Below are positions 8,399 through 17,552 of a stretch of 59,162 nucleotides of DNA, piece after piece. The notes beneath the pieces are model-generated. The model was given only the letters and a program-made list of their open reading frames with translations. It was not told the DNA's origin and ran no database searches. The translations under genes and the position numbers were made by a program. The DNA is from Streptococcus panodentis (GTDB lineage Bacteria > Bacillota > Bacilli > Lactobacillales > Streptococcaceae). The first letter of the stretch is position 1, and the number at the start of each line of letters is the position of its first letter. The DNA lies in contig NZ_QFAY01000020.1 of the NCBI RefSeq assembly GCF_017884005.1, positions 1 through 59,162 on the forward strand. Direction: 5' to 3'.

Positions 8399-10186
8399 AT
8401 GAAAAAATCAATTTTAGTCATTATTTTAACGGTTTTAACGCTGGGACTTTTCAAGCCTGTGCCTGCTCAAGCGGCGGAGCAGAAACTGCCGTCTGGCACG
8501 GACCGTAGCCAGATTGGCCAGAAAATCCAAGACTTTGTCAAGGAACATGAAAAGACAACTGCCGGCATGGAGACAGCCGTCTTTGACAAGGACGGCACCA
8601 TCTACCGGGGGAACTTCGGTTATATGGACAGGGAAAACAAGGTCAAGGCCGATGACGACAGCGTCTTTGAATGGGCCTCTATCACCAAGCTGACCGTCTG
8701 GATATCGGTCATGCAGCTCTGGGAAGAAGGGAAGATTGATCTGGAGGAAGACATCCGGACCTACCTGCCGAAAGGTTTTCTCAAAAATCTTCGCTATGAC
8801 AAGCCCATCACCATGCTGGATCTCATGAATCACCAGCCTGGTTTTGACGAGACACCGCTCTACAATGAGGGTGACAATAAAACGATTGAAGAGCTGCTCC
8901 TAGACTACCAGCCCATCCAGTCCTTTGAGCCAGGTACCACGACATCCTATTCTAACTATAGTACAGCTCTGGCCTCCTATATCGTGGAGCGGATTTCCGG
9001 TCAGACCTATGTGAACTATGTCCATGAGCATATCTTTCAGCCCTTGGGCATGAATCGGACCGCGATTTTACCAGACTTATCAGACAATGCCTATGTCCAA
9101 GCTAAGCGCAAGGAAGCCAAGGGTTATGATGCCCAAGGCAAGCTTTTAGGAGAGGTTCCCTTTAAACTGGGCCTCTATTCGGTCGGTCAGGCTACGGGAA
9201 CGCTGGATGATTTGCAGAAATTGGCCCAAGCCCTGCTGGGCCGCAAGACCCTTTTCAAGCGTCCGGAGACTTGGACCACTCTTTACTCAACGACATCGAC
9301 CTACCCCGGTACGGACATTGCTCGTAACGCTCACGGCTTTTGGGCCAGTCACTACGGCGTCACCTTGCTGGGGCACAATGGTAATTCTGATGGCTTTTCC
9401 AGCAATCTCTATCTGGATCTTGAAAACGGTATTGGCCAAGTTATCCTGACCAATCAGCAATATGAGCAAGTGTACAATACCCAGATGCCGGAATTGATTT
9501 TCGGCCCAATGCAGACTGTCAGTGAGGCTACTCAGAAGCAGTCCCAGCCCGGCTATTACCACTATCTGAGAAGCTATAACAATGGCCCGCTATCCATCCT
9601 GCTCATGATGCCCGGTGCTATAGAGAAGATTGATAAGCTGACGGACCAGCCGGCCTTGCTGTCTATGTTCTGGACTATTGACCAGAGCCAGGGGGCTGAC
9701 CGTATAGAAGTCGGTGTCATGAGTGCAGAAAGGCTTTCGGATACGGATCTTTTCAAGCACTATCTGGTCCTGATCCTCGGAGCTCTGGCCCTTGTCTTTG
9801 CCCTGGGCAATCTTGTGCTCAGTTCCGTGATTGGCGGTTTCCGGCTCCTCCTGCGAAAGACCAAAAGTCCGGCTCCCCGCTCTTGGAAGGTCTGGAATTA
9901 CCTGACTTCTATAGGCATCCTTCTTTTCGGCAGCAATCTCATCCTGCTTTTGCTTGTTGCCATGAATCAGTTCCAAAACTATCCAATGGTAGAGCCTTGG
10001 CGCTACATGGTCTTTGCCGGTCTGGGGCTGATCCTGACAGGCTGCGCGGTCTATCCGCTAGTGACCAAGGATAGAAACGGACTCGGAAAAGGCCGTATCT
10101 TCCTAACCGTCCTGACCAGTCTGTCAGCTCTGGCCATCGTGGCTAATATTCTCTACTGGTCGCTTTATCAATGGTGGGTGATGTAG
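8399..10186 (+). CDS. Membrane-anchored serine hydrolase, beta-lactamase/PBP fold (copy 2)
   Basis: Protein of 595 residues, clearly paralogous to the preceding gene over its whole length. It has a signal peptide (MKKSILVIILTVLTLGLF...AQA-AEQ), catalytic S-I-T-K (WASITKLTVW), Y-S-N (TSYSNYST) and H-N-G in the third motif (GHNGNSDGF, versus HGG in copy 1), then four C-terminal membrane helices ending ANILYWSLYQWWVM. Divergence is greatest in the stretch after the hydrolase domain (about residues 380-460), which may set specificity. It shares the upstream promoter with copy 1. AAGGA precedes ATG 8399. Probably extracellular and membrane-bound; substrate unknown. Confidence 0.82.
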   Translation: MKKSILVIILTVLTLGLFKPVPAQAAEQKLPSGTDRSQIGQKIQDFVKEHEKTTAGMETAVFDKDGTIYRGNFGYMDRENKVKADDDSVFEWASITKLTVWISVMQLWEEGKIDLEEDIRTYLPKGFLKNLRYDKPITMLDLMNHQPGFDETPLYNEGDNKTIEELLLDYQPIQSFEPGTTTSYSNYSTALASYIVERISGQTYVNYVHEHIFQPLGMNRTAILPDLSDNAYVQAKRKEAKGYDAQGKLLGEVPFKLGLYSVGQATGTLDDLQKLAQALLGRKTLFKRPETWTTLYSTTSTYPGTDIARNAHGFWASHYGVTLLGHNGNSDGFSSNLYLDLENGIGQVILTNQQYEQVYNTQMPELIFGPMQTVSEATQKQSQPGYYHYLRSYNNGPLSILLMMPGAIEKIDKLTDQPALLSMFWTIDQSQGADRIEVGVMSAERLSDTDLFKHYLVLILGALALVFALGNLVLSSVIGGFRLLLRKTKSPAPRSWKVWNYLTSIGILLFGSNLILLLLVAMNQFQNYPMVEPWRYMVFAGLGLILTGCAVYPLVTKDRNGLGKGRIFLTVLTSLSALAIVANILYWSLYQWWVM

Positions 10187-10244
10187 CAGAAGTAGATATT
10201 CAAATAGTTATAAACTGTAAATAACTGCGGGCGAGTTTTATAGA

Positions 10245-10253
10245 TGTTATAAT
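10245..10253 (+). promoter_or_regulatory. Extended -10 promoter of alpha/beta hydrolase gene
   Basis: TGT-TATAAT (TG at 10245-10246, hexamer 10248-10253) is a perfect extended -10. No clear -35. The predicted start near 10260 gives a leader of about 68 bases. Confidence 0.55.
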
Positions 10254-10327
10254 AAAAAAGGAACGACTTTTTCAAAAAATGCTCTCTCTATCAATTCTGG
10301 ATGTTCTAGCTTAGGAAAGGAATACCT

Positions 10328-11278
10328 ATGATTAAAAGTATTTTTAAATTTATGTTCAAAGGCCTAGTCTGGCTCTTGGGGCTGCTGGCTTTGGCCTTAC
10401 TGGCGATTTTTCTCTATCACCGTTTCCAAATTGCTCAGGAGAGTAGGCTAATCCAAAAGCCCTTTGGCCAGTTGGTCGAGGTGGACGGCAAGAAGCTCAA
10501 TGTTTATACGGCCGGCAAGGGGGACAAGACCTTGGTTTTCCTGTCTGGTTTGGGCACCAATTCGCCAGTGCTGGATTTCAAAGCTCTTTACTCCAGGCTG
10601 GAGGAGGATTACCGCATCGTTGTTGTCGAGCCGCTGGGCTATGGCTACAGCGATGACGGGGATGATGACCGCTCGCTGGATAAGCAGCTCAGTCAGACCC
10701 GCAAGGCTCTCAAGGCGGCTAAGATTTCCGGCCCCTATGTTCTGGTTCCCCATTCTATCGGGGGTCTGGAGGCCATTCACTGGGCCAATCGCTATCCGTC
10801 AGAAGTGGAAGCTATTGTTGGCCTGGATATGACCATGCCCCATACGGAAGTATCCGATCAGGAGCGTTTTACCCGCTCTTACCAGATCGTTCAGCTGGTC
10901 AGAAATCTGGGCTTGGCCCGGCTGCCTATTTTCTTTAATGATGACAATGCCCCGGCTATCCAGTCTGGTGCCCTCAGCGAGCGGGAACAAGCAATCTTTA
11001 AAGCTCTGTTTCACCGGCGCTCCGTCACTCAGGCAGTCATGAATGAAGTCAAGGCCAGGGACAAAAATGTCGCTACCGTCAATCAAGAGCCGGTGCCGCA
11101 GGTCCCTACCCTGCTCTTTGCGGCTGTCCAAAAGGGCGGAGGAGATACCAAGCTGGAAGAGGACTTTGCCGCCCAAAATCCCCAGGCCCAGCTAGTCACC
11201 TTGGAAGGCTCCCACTATATCCACGATGACCAGCCGGAGGAAATAGCCAAGCGGATAAAGGACTTCCTAGGGAAGTGA
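10328..11278 (+). CDS. Membrane-anchored alpha/beta hydrolase
   Basis: Protein of 316 residues. One N-terminal membrane helix (FKGLVWLLGLLALALLAIFLY) is followed by an alpha/beta hydrolase domain. The oxyanion region is FLSGLGTNSP, the nucleophile elbow is PHSIGG (Ser in H-S-I-G-G), and the C-terminal part has the expected His in GSHYIHDDQPEEI. An acid residue is likely in the CVEPLGYGYS-to-DMTMPH core or the late strand. Substrate unknown; family members hydrolyse esters, amides or epoxides. It lies downstream of the two serine hydrolases with its own promoter, so a shared extracellular role is possible but not shown. AGGAAAGG precedes the ATG. Confidence 0.78.
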   Translation: MIKSIFKFMFKGLVWLLGLLALALLAIFLYHRFQIAQESRLIQKPFGQLVEVDGKKLNVYTAGKGDKTLVFLSGLGTNSPVLDFKALYSRLEEDYRIVVVEPLGYGYSDDGDDDRSLDKQLSQTRKALKAAKISGPYVLVPHSIGGLEAIHWANRYPSEVEAIVGLDMTMPHTEVSDQERFTRSYQIVQLVRNLGLARLPIFFNDDNAPAIQSGALSEREQAIFKALFHRRSVTQAVMNEVKARDKNVATVNQEPVPQVPTLLFAAVQKGGGDTKLEEDFAAQNPQAQLVTLEGSHYIHDDQPEEIAKRIKDFLGK

Positions 11279-11348
11279 TTGGCTAAGCTGGATAATTGAT
11301 GTTTAAGGAGGTGTTAGATCGATAGAAGAATACCTGAAAGAGACGGCT

Positions 11349-12023
11349 TTGCTGGATTTTTCCCATCCCTTTATTCAGGATTTGATTGAGCGTCAGGCTT
11401 GGCGCAATATGGCTGAGTTTGACCGTCTGAAAGCCATCTATGATTTTGTAAGAAATGACATTCTTTTTGGCTACAATGAGTCGGATGGGATTCCTGCTTC
11501 AAAGATTTTGTCTGACGGTTTTGGCCAGTGCAATACCAAGGGCATTCTCTTTATGGCCTTGCTCAGAGGCTGCGGCATTCCCTGCAGGATGCACGGTTTT
11601 ACCATTGACAAGCAGCTGCAAAAAGGGGCCATGACCGGCTTTGTCTATAGAAATGCGCCGCAGGAAATCCTGCATAGCTGGGTAGAAGTTTATTTTGAGG
11701 AGATCTGGTATGAGCTGGAGGGCTTTATCCTTGATGATGGCTATCTGAAGCGGCTTCAGAATACTTTTCCCGACTGCCGGGGTGCCTTTTGCGGTTACGG
11801 AGCAGCGACAGCATATTTCCAGCATCCCAAGGTAGCCTTTAACCGCAGCAATACCTACATTCAGAGCGAGGGGATTGTGCAGGACTTGGGTGCCTATCCG
11901 TCGCCGGATGAATTTTTCCTGAGACACCGTCAGGAGCTGTCAGCTGTCAAGGAATGGCTCTATTGTCATCTTGGTCGGCATCTCATGAATAGAAATATCC
12001 GGAAAATTCGTGGGAAAGGATAG
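11349..12023 (+). CDS. Transglutaminase-like domain protein
   Basis: Protein of about 224 residues resembling bacterial transglutaminase-like (papain-fold) proteins. Cys in GFGQCNTKGILFMALLRGCGIPCR, His in ILHSWVEVYFEEIWYELEGF and an Asp/Asn nearby match the Cys-His-Asp order. The start is uncertain. The only strong ribosome-binding site, AAGGAGG at 11305-11311, points to an ATA codon at 11322 (in frame, IEEYLKETALLDF), and the nearest standard start codon is TTG 11349, 37 bases after that site. Either the original ATG has mutated to ATA or a weaker start is used. Function unknown; such proteins may be peptidases or cross-linking enzymes. Confidence 0.65.
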   Translation: MLDFSHPFIQDLIERQAWRNMAEFDRLKAIYDFVRNDILFGYNESDGIPASKILSDGFGQCNTKGILFMALLRGCGIPCRMHGFTIDKQLQKGAMTGFVYRNAPQEILHSWVEVYFEEIWYELEGFILDDGYLKRLQNTFPDCRGAFCGYGAATAYFQHPKVAFNRSNTYIQSEGIVQDLGAYPSPDEFFLRHRQELSAVKEWLYCHLGRHLMNRNIRKIRGKG

Positions 12024-12143
12024 GAGAAATATAAAAAACGGTAATTCGATTTGAATGGTTAAAAAAATTTTTTCTCGGGCTTGCTTATTTTTATCTGGCC
12101 ATTACGAATAGTATAGGTAAGAGACTATTTGTCAGGAGGAAGT

Positions 12144-13055
12144 ATGAGCTTGTCCAACCCCTATTCGCTGCGCCATCCCAATCTGTCCCCAACCATGGAT
12201 CTGATTGCCAAAAAGATTTTTCATCAGGAGCACCTGACGGCTGATTTCATTAAGAGCGTGCTCAGGCTACCGGTCCAGTCGGTGGAGATTCTGGAGGGCA
12301 CCCAGATCCAGCTGGAGGAAGAAGACCACCTGGGCTTCTACACGGCCGTGGACGTGCGGGCCCAATTGGACGATGGGACGCAGGTCATCATCGAGGTCCA
12401 AGTAACGAGACAGCGGGCCTTTATCAACCGCCTGATGGCCTATCTGGCCAATCAAATCTCCGACAATCTCAAGCGGAGCAAGAAAGACAAGCCGACTCAC
12501 ACTCTCTACTCCGAAATGAATCCGGTCTACTGCATTGCCCTCTTGGAGCAGGAGTATTTCCCAGATTTGCGGGCCTTCCGGACCCTTTCCCTGCGGGATG
12601 ACGAGACTCTGGAGCCGCTTTTGACCGATTTCAAGATCAGCCGCCAGCGCCCGCCGATGAAATTTGCATTTCTGGAACTGAGCAAGTATAATAGAGATAA
12701 GATTAACGATTATAATTTGCGCAAATGGTTTGAATTCTTCAGAAATCAGCCCTTTGATGTCCCGGCGGATCGGGTCATTCAAGAGGCTGAGGAGCTGCTG
12801 GATCAGACCCGCTGGACCAAGGAGGAAAGACAGATGTTTGACGAAAAACGCCGCCAGCAGGACCATTACGAAGCGACCATGGCCCAGATTTACTACGAGC
12901 ATGAGCTGGCTTTGGAGGAGAGAGAAAAAGCTGGTAAGGAGCAATTAATCCTGACCATGCTGAAAAATGGGGTGTCTGCCCAAACCATCGCCCAGCAGAC
13001 CGGTATGGAAGAAGTGAAAATCCAAGAAATTGCTAAAAAGAATTTAGTGGAGTAA
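12144..13055 (+). CDS. Rpn/YhgA-like PD-(D/E)XK nuclease
   Basis: Protein of 303 residues of the Rpn family (recombination-promoting nuclease, often labelled putative transposase). The N-terminal half has the core of a PD-(D/E)XK domain: DVRAQLDDGTQVIIEVQV supplies Asp and E-x-Q in place of E-x-K. The C-terminal third is charged, helical and probably coiled-coil (KEERQMFDEKRRQQDHYEATM), ending in a small motif resembling a sigma-like HTH (GVSAQTIAQQTGMEEVKIQEIA). The start at 12144 is fixed by AGGAGGA 3-9 bases upstream. It is a single-gene unit ending at a strong terminator. Known relatives cut DNA and stimulate RecA-independent recombination in Escherichia coli; the role here is inferred. 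Confidence 0.75.
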   Translation: MSLSNPYSLRHPNLSPTMDLIAKKIFHQEHLTADFIKSVLRLPVQSVEILEGTQIQLEEEDHLGFYTAVDVRAQLDDGTQVIIEVQVTRQRAFINRLMAYLANQISDNLKRSKKDKPTHTLYSEMNPVYCIALLEQEYFPDLRAFRTLSLRDDETLEPLLTDFKISRQRPPMKFAFLELSKYNRDKINDYNLRKWFEFFRNQPFDVPADRVIQEAEELLDQTRWTKEERQMFDEKRRQQDHYEATMAQIYYEHELALEEREKAGKEQLILTMLKNGVSAQTIAQQTGMEEVKIQEIAKKNLVE

Positions 13056-13091
13056 GCGGCTGGCTGGAAAATAGCGGTTTACAAACATCAT

Positions 13092-13140
13092 AAAAAGGCT
13101 TAGAATCAGCGTTTTTAAAAACGAGTTTCTAAGCCTTTTT
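13092..13140. terminator. Bidirectional terminator between rpn-like gene and glnQ
   Basis: AAAAAGGCTTAGAA and TTTCTAAGCCTTTTT form a long stem. Inside it CGTTTTTAAAAACG (13110-13123) is itself a perfect palindrome. A and T runs flank both sides, so it can end both the plus-strand gene and the convergent glnQ transcript. Confidence 0.85.
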
Positions 13141-13194
13141 GAAATGGTAGATGAATCTTGCTGGAAAATGAGTGGTTTTCCAGTCATTCTTTCT

Positions 13195-13935
13195 TTACAC
13201 GTTCAGCACCTTGTCCAGGAAGTCCTTGAGGCGGGGATGCTGAGGATTGTCAAAGATTTGGTCAGGCTTGCCGTCCTCCAGAAATTCGCCGTCTGCGGTA
13301 AAGATAACGCGGTTGGCTACCTGACGGGCAAAGCCCATCTCGTGGGTGACAATCAGCATGGTCATGCCCTGCTGGGCCAAATCCTTCATAACATTGAGTA
13401 CATCGCCGACCATTTCCGGATCCAGAGCAGAAGTCGGCTCATCAAAGAGCATGATGTCTGGATTCATAGCCAGCCCGCGGGCGATGGCCACCCGCTGTTT
13501 CTGACCGCCGGACAGACTGTCTGGATTAGCATCAGCCTTGTCAGAGAGGCCGACCTTTTCCAGCAGCTCCATGCCCAGCTTATCTGCTTCAGCTTGACTC
13601 ATCAGCTTGTGCTCGACAGGAGCAAAAGTAATGTTCTGCAGCACGGTCATATGCGGAAAGAGGTTGAAATGCTGGAAGACCATGCCGATATTTTCCCGGA
13701 CCAGGTCTACATCCGTCTTCTTGTCCGTCAGGTCAAAGCCATCTACGGTAATGGTGCCGCTGGTGACCTCCTCCAAGAGATTGAGACTGCGCAGGAAGGT
13801 GGATTTGCCTGAGCCTGATGGTCCGATGATGCAGACCACATCGCCCTCGTAGAATTTGGCTGTAATCCCCTTGAGAACCTCATTGTCCCCATAGTATTTA
13901 TGTAAATCGTTGACATCGATTTTTAGCTTGGTCAT
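13195..13935 (-). CDS. glnQ: Amino-acid ABC transporter ATPase GlnQ
   Basis: ATPase of 246 residues of the polar amino-acid uptake family. Walker A is [10 protein letters not shown]-loop MVFQHFNLF, signature [15 protein letters not shown], Walker [15 protein letters not shown] and H-loop IVTHEM. The length equals Lactococcus GlnQ. It overlaps the 3' end of glnP by 4 bp and is the last gene of the operon. Cytoplasmic, it drives import of glutamine and related amino acids through GlnP. Confidence 0.9.
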   Translation of the reverse strand: MTKLKIDVNDLHKYYGDNEVLKGITAKFYEGDVVCIIGPSGSGKSTFLRSLNLLEEVTSGTITVDGFDLTDKKTDVDLVRENIGMVFQHFNLFPHMTVLQNITFAPVEHKLMSQAEADKLGMELLEKVGLSDKADANPDSLSGGQKQRVAIARGLAMNPDIMLFDEPTSALDPEMVGDVLNVMKDLAQQGMTMLIVTHEMGFARQVANRVIFTADGEFLEDGKPDQIFDNPQHPRLKDFLDKVLNV

Positions 13936-16118
13936 TTGTTAATCCTCTTTTCTAAGCGTTTGGCCAGTCTCGTCAGCAGGGTGATAATGACGAGGTAGAG
14001 CACCGCCAGGATTGCATACATTTTGAAACTTTGGTAGTTGCGGGCGATGATGATTTTCCCAGTCTGGAAAAGCTCGACCAGCCCGATAGCAGAGACGATT
14101 GTCGTATCTTTGAGTGCGATGACAAATTGGTTGACAAAGTTGGGCAGCATAATCTTAGTCGCCTGCGGCAGGATGATCTTTCTCATCGTCTTGGAGTAGG
14201 AAATCCCCAAGCTGCGGCTGGCCTCCATCTGCCCGACGGGCACAGCCTGAATCCCCCCGCGGACAATCTCGGCGATATAGGCGCCGGCATTGAGAGAGAG
14301 GGCGATAGTACCAGCTACAAAGTCATTGATAGGACTTTGCTGGCCGGTTATGGATTCGATCAGATTGGGAATTCCCCAGAAGATAAAGGCTGCCAGAATC
14401 ATGAGTGGAATCCCGCGGATGACATCGACGAAGATTTCGGCAATCCAGCGCAGCGCCTTATAAGGACTGACGCTGAACATGCCAAAGATAATCCCGATGA
14501 CCATGGCGATAGCAAAGGAGAGCAGGGCCAGAGCCAGTGTGACGCCCAGACCGCTCAGCAGCTGCTTGTAATTATTTTGCAGCAGGCCCAGCACCGTTGT
14601 TTCATCGGCTGTTGAGCTGGCTGCTTCTGACGAATCTGTATTTGCCGCCAGATACTTGTCCAGAATTTTCTGGTATTTGCCGTTTTCTTTCAGATTGGCC
14701 AGACCGTTGTTGAACATCTCCACCAGCTCTGGGTTTGACCCTTTTTTGACGGCAAAGGCTACTTGTCCGCTTGGCGTTCCCTCGATAGGGGTCTTCATTT
14801 TTTTGCCTTGATTAATAGCATATTTGACCACTGGCTCGTCATCCATAATGGCTGCGACAGAGCCGGAGTTGAGGCTGTCATACATAGATGAGCCATCTGA
14901 GAAGGTCTTGATTTTGTAGCCGTACTTGCTTTGATTTTCTGTCAGGAAAGTCTGAGAAGCGGTACCGTTCTTGACCCCGACCGTCTTGCCTTTCAGGTCT
15001 TCATAAGACTGAATGTCGCTGGATTCTGTCACTGCCAGAATAGAATTGGCCGTGTAGTAGGGCTCTGAGAAATCAAAGGTCGCCTTGCGGGCGTCTGTTA
15101 CAGACATACCGGCGATGATGCCGTCGGCCTGACCGGACTGGACAGCGTTGATAGCGGCGTCAAAGCCCGGATTGGTGACTTCGATTGTGAAGCCTTGATC
15201 CTCAGCGATGGCCTTGATCAGGTCCATGTCAATTCCGGTGTACTGGTTGCTGTCGTTTTGAAAAACGAAGGGAGCAAAGGATGAATCACTGGCAATGATG
15301 TATTTGGACTTGACGGGAGCGGCCTGCTGGCCGGACTTGGTCGTGGTTTCCGGTATGGCCGAGCTGACCGAGCTGCTGGAAGCAGTCCATTTTTTGATGA
15401 TGTCGTCCAGACTGCCGTCCTTCTTCATCTGTGCCAGAGCTTCGTTAAATTCGGTCACCAGGTGTTCGTATTTGCTGCCTTTTTTGACCCCGAAAGCAAA
15501 GCTTCCGACAGCTTCGCCTTTCATGGAAATCTTCAAATCCTGCCCTTGGCCGATAGCATACTCAATGACCGGCTGGTCATCCATCACGCCATCTACTGCA
15601 CCGGCAGACAGGCTGTTGTACATGAGATCGCCCGTATCGAACGTCTTGATTTTGTAGCCGTATTTGTCCTTGTTTTTTTCCAAAAAACGCTGGGCAGCTG
15701 TACCGTTTTTGACCCCGACCGTCTTGCCCTTGAGCTCCTCGTAAGACTGGACCGTCTTAGACTTGGTCGTGGCAATGACAACCTTAGTGTCATAGTAGGT
15801 GTCTGACATGGTAAAGACTTTTTCACGCTCAGCTGTCTTGGTCATCCCAGCCATAATGGCATCAGCCTGACCGGACTGGACCGCATTGACCGCTGCATCA
15901 AAGCCTGGGAAGGTCATATTGACATCCCAGCCCTTGATTTCAGCGACTTTGTTGATAATATCTACATCGATTCCCTTATAGGTTTGGTCTGAATCCTTAA
16001 ATTCAAACGGCGCATAGGCTGTGTCCGATACGATTTTAATCGTATCTGCCTGAACAGCCACCCCTAACGCAAAAATGGGAAACAATGCCAGCAAAATTGC
16101 TAAGAATTTTTTCTTCAT
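13932..16118 (-). CDS. glnP: Glutamine/glutamate-type transporter: two substrate-binding domains fused to permease
   Basis: Protein of 728 residues with the order signal peptide ([23 protein letters not shown]), substrate-binding domain 1 (about 26-250), short Ser-rich linker, substrate-binding domain 2 (about 275-495), linker, and permease (about 520-728). Both binding domains contain KGIDVDII or [14 protein letters not shown](V/I)NAVQSGQAD and [11 protein letters not shown]. The permease has the EAA loop ([22 protein letters not shown]). This is the architecture of Lactococcus GlnP, which imports Gln, Glu and Asn with GlnQ. The ATG at 16118 follows AAGGAGGAAAG; the ATG seven codons earlier lacks a site. 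The promoter lies at 16146-16174. Confidence 0.9.
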   Translation of the reverse strand: MKKKFLAILLALFPIFALGVAVQADTIKIVSDTAYAPFEFKDSDQTYKGIDVDIINKVAEIKGWDVNMTFPGFDAAVNAVQSGQADAIMAGMTKTAEREKVFTMSDTYYDTKVVIATTKSKTVQSYEELKGKTVGVKNGTAAQRFLEKNKDKYGYKIKTFDTGDLMYNSLSAGAVDGVMDDQPVIEYAIGQGQDLKISMKGEAVGSFAFGVKKGSKYEHLVTEFNEALAQMKKDGSLDDIIKKWTASSSSVSSAIPETTTKSGQQAAPVKSKYIIASDSSFAPFVFQNDSNQYTGIDMDLIKAIAEDQGFTIEVTNPGFDAAINAVQSGQADGIIAGMSVTDARKATFDFSEPYYTANSILAVTESSDIQSYEDLKGKTVGVKNGTASQTFLTENQSKYGYKIKTFSDGSSMYDSLNSGSVAAIMDDEPVVKYAINQGKKMKTPIEGTPSGQVAFAVKKGSNPELVEMFNNGLANLKENGKYQKILDKYLAANTDSSEAASSTADETTVLGLLQNNYKQLLSGLGVTLALALLSFAIAMVIGIIFGMFSVSPYKALRWIAEIFVDVIRGIPLMILAAFIFWGIPNLIESITGQQSPINDFVAGTIALSLNAGAYIAEIVRGGIQAVPVGQMEASRSLGISYSKTMRKIILPQATKIMLPNFVNQFVIALKDTTIVSAIGLVELFQTGKIIIARNYQSFKMYAILAVLYLVIITLLTRLAKRLEKRINK

Positions 16119-16145
16119 TTTCTTTCCTCCTTGAAGCATTCTAGC

Positions 16146-16174
16146 ATTATAGCAGAAAATAGCCGAATAAGCAA
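16146..16174 (-). promoter_or_regulatory. Promoter of glnPQ
   Basis: Minus strand: TTGCTT (16169-16174), 17-bp spacer ending in TGC, TATAAT (16146-16151). The leader is short (about 20 bases to the ATG). I see no clear operator. Confidence 0.78.
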
Positions 16175-16247
16175 ATATTGCTTGCTTTTATGTTAGATTT
16201 TCTTACATGAATACTGCCTTTTCTGGCAAAAACAGCAGTTCCTTTGC

Positions 16248-16276
16248 TTGGCACAGGCTCCAAACTTTGCTATACT
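16248..16276 (+). promoter_or_regulatory. Promoter of first CPBP protease gene
   Basis: TTGGCA (16248-16253), 17-bp spacer ending in TGC, TATACT (16271-16276). It is divergent from the glnPQ promoter, about 100 bp away. It implies transcription from about 16283, which argues against starts before 16289. Confidence 0.78.
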
Positions 16277-16378
16277 AAAGAGAGGAAAATGGTATTCATT
16301 GACTATAAGTCTAGAGTCTGCCAAAGAGCGGAGGAGGCTGTCTCACTCTCTCTTCTTTTCCTGTATGAGGAGGTTATG

Positions 16379-17323
16379 ATGAAACAATCGCGTATATTAG
16401 AAGGAGTGGAACAGGCCCGCTTTGTTCCGCCTTATCTTCTTTCCCTGCTGCTGGCAGCTGTATTTATTTTGGGCGGTCAAAAGCTGGCAGTGCTGGCTTT
16501 AGAGCCGATTTCGGCGCTTCTCAGCCTGCTCTTGGGCTGGCTGGGACAGGGCGGATTTTTTGAAATCTTTTTTAACTTTGCCTTGCCTTTTCTCTTGTTT
16601 GGCTTCATTTTTATGGCGCTGGCTCTCTTTGCCTGGGTCCGCTTTGCAGAAGGCCGGCCGATTGGCAGTCTGGGCTTTGTCAAAAAAGGCTGGCTGCTAA
16701 ATCTGCTCAAGGGCTTTGGATTGGGCTTTGTCCTCTTTAGTCTGGTCGCTCTCTTGATGCTGCTGACTGGTGTCGGGCATTTTGAGTGGGGCTATCTGAC
16801 ATTGGAGCCTCTGATCTACATTTTGATCTTGATTCCGCTTTGGATCATTCAGGGCGGGACCGAGGAGCTGGTGACCCGCGCTTGGCTGCTGCCGGTCGCG
16901 GTCAAAAAGACCAATCTGCCCATAGGTCTCGTGACTTCAAGCCTGCTCTTTGCTTTCCTGCATCTGGGCAATCCTGGTATTGGCTTCCTTCCCATTCTTA
17001 ATATTGCTCTCTTTGGCTTTCTGGCCAGTCTCTATCTGCTCTGGACCGACAATGTCTGGGGGATTGTCGGCCTCCATGCAGCTTGGAACTTTACTCAGGG
17101 CAATATCTATGGCTTCAGCGTCAGCGGGACTGGTATTGATGCGGCAGCCTTTAATTTCATTCCCCAGTCTGAGCTGTCCTTTCTGACTGGAGGGAGCTTT
17201 GGAGCAGAAGCTTCGCTTTACTGCTCTCTGGTAACCCTGCTGGCAATCGCCTTCCTGCTTTGGAGAATGAAAAAAGACGGCAGTCTGGCCAGACTTTTGA
17301 GTTCCCCTCAAAAACAGCACTGA
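16379..17323 (+). CDS. CPBP family intramembrane metalloprotease (copy 1)
   Basis: Polytopic protein of 314 residues (about eight membrane segments) with the three CPBP (Abi/CAAX) motifs: EExxxR in GGTEELVTRAW, FxxxH in FAFLHLGNP and HxxxN in LHAAWNF. Members are Rce1-like membrane proteases; some protect against bacteriocins or process peptides. GAGGAGG (16367-16373) sits 5 bases before ATG 16379, and this start aligns with the paralogue at 17553. An in-frame ATG at 16289 exists but would leave only about 6 bases of leader. The next gene is a full-length paralogue with its own promoter. Confidence 0.85.
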   Translation: MKQSRILEGVEQARFVPPYLLSLLLAAVFILGGQKLAVLALEPISALLSLLLGWLGQGGFFEIFFNFALPFLLFGFIFMALALFAWVRFAEGRPIGSLGFVKKGWLLNLLKGFGLGFVLFSLVALLMLLTGVGHFEWGYLTLEPLIYILILIPLWIIQGGTEELVTRAWLLPVAVKKTNLPIGLVTSSLLFAFLHLGNPGIGFLPILNIALFGFLASLYLLWTDNVWGIVGLHAAWNFTQGNIYGFSVSGTGIDAAAFNFIPQSELSFLTGGSFGAEASLYCSLVTLLAIAFLLWRMKKDGSLARLLSSPQKQH

Positions 17324-17340
17324 ATCCAAGTGCTGTTTTT
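17310..17340 (+). terminator. Terminator overlapping the CPBP stop codon
   Basis: AAAAACAGCACT (17310-17321) and AGTGCTGTTTTT (17329-17340) form a perfect 12-bp stem with a 7-nt loop and a U tract. The TGA stop (17321-17323) lies in the stem and loop. Confidence 0.85.
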
Positions 17341-17367
17341 GATTTCGCTTAAATTTTATGCTATAAT
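17339..17367 (+). promoter_or_regulatory. Promoter of second CPBP protease gene
   Basis: TTGATT (17339-17344), 17-bp spacer ending in TGC, TATAAT (17362-17367). It starts inside the T run of the preceding terminator. The leader to ATG 17553 is about 180 bases and contains the repeats at 17400-17530. Confidence 0.75.
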
Positions 17368-17399
17368 AATATAAGAGCGGAGTCTGCCCACTGCCGCTG

Positions 17400-17530
17400 T
17401 TAAAAGCAAACTAAAATACTATACTATCGTCATTTAGTTGATCTTTTATTACTTTGTTAGCTCGCCTTGCCGTACGCCAGTACTGTCTGCAGCTCGCTGC
17501 CTCGTATTAAAAGCAAACTAAAAGACTATA
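17400..17530 (+). repeat. 24-bp direct repeats flanking a dispersed 44-bp repeat
   Basis: TTAAAAGCAAACTAAAA plus ACTATA occurs at 17400-17423 and again at 17507-17530 with one mismatch. Between them 17427-17470 matches 53963-54006 at 42 of 44 positions (starting TCGTCATTTAGTT and ending GCTCGCCTTGC). The arrangement looks like a small insertion with duplicated flanks inside the leader of the second CPBP gene. Confidence 0.7.
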
Positions 17531-17552
17531 TTCGCCAAAGGAGGAGTTTTCT

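Noticed and set aside
16289..16378. Upstream in-frame ATG giving a 30-residue longer CPBP protease
   Set aside because: The predicted transcript starts near 16283, leaving almost no leader, and the paralogue starts at the position matching ATG 16379, which has GAGGAGG.
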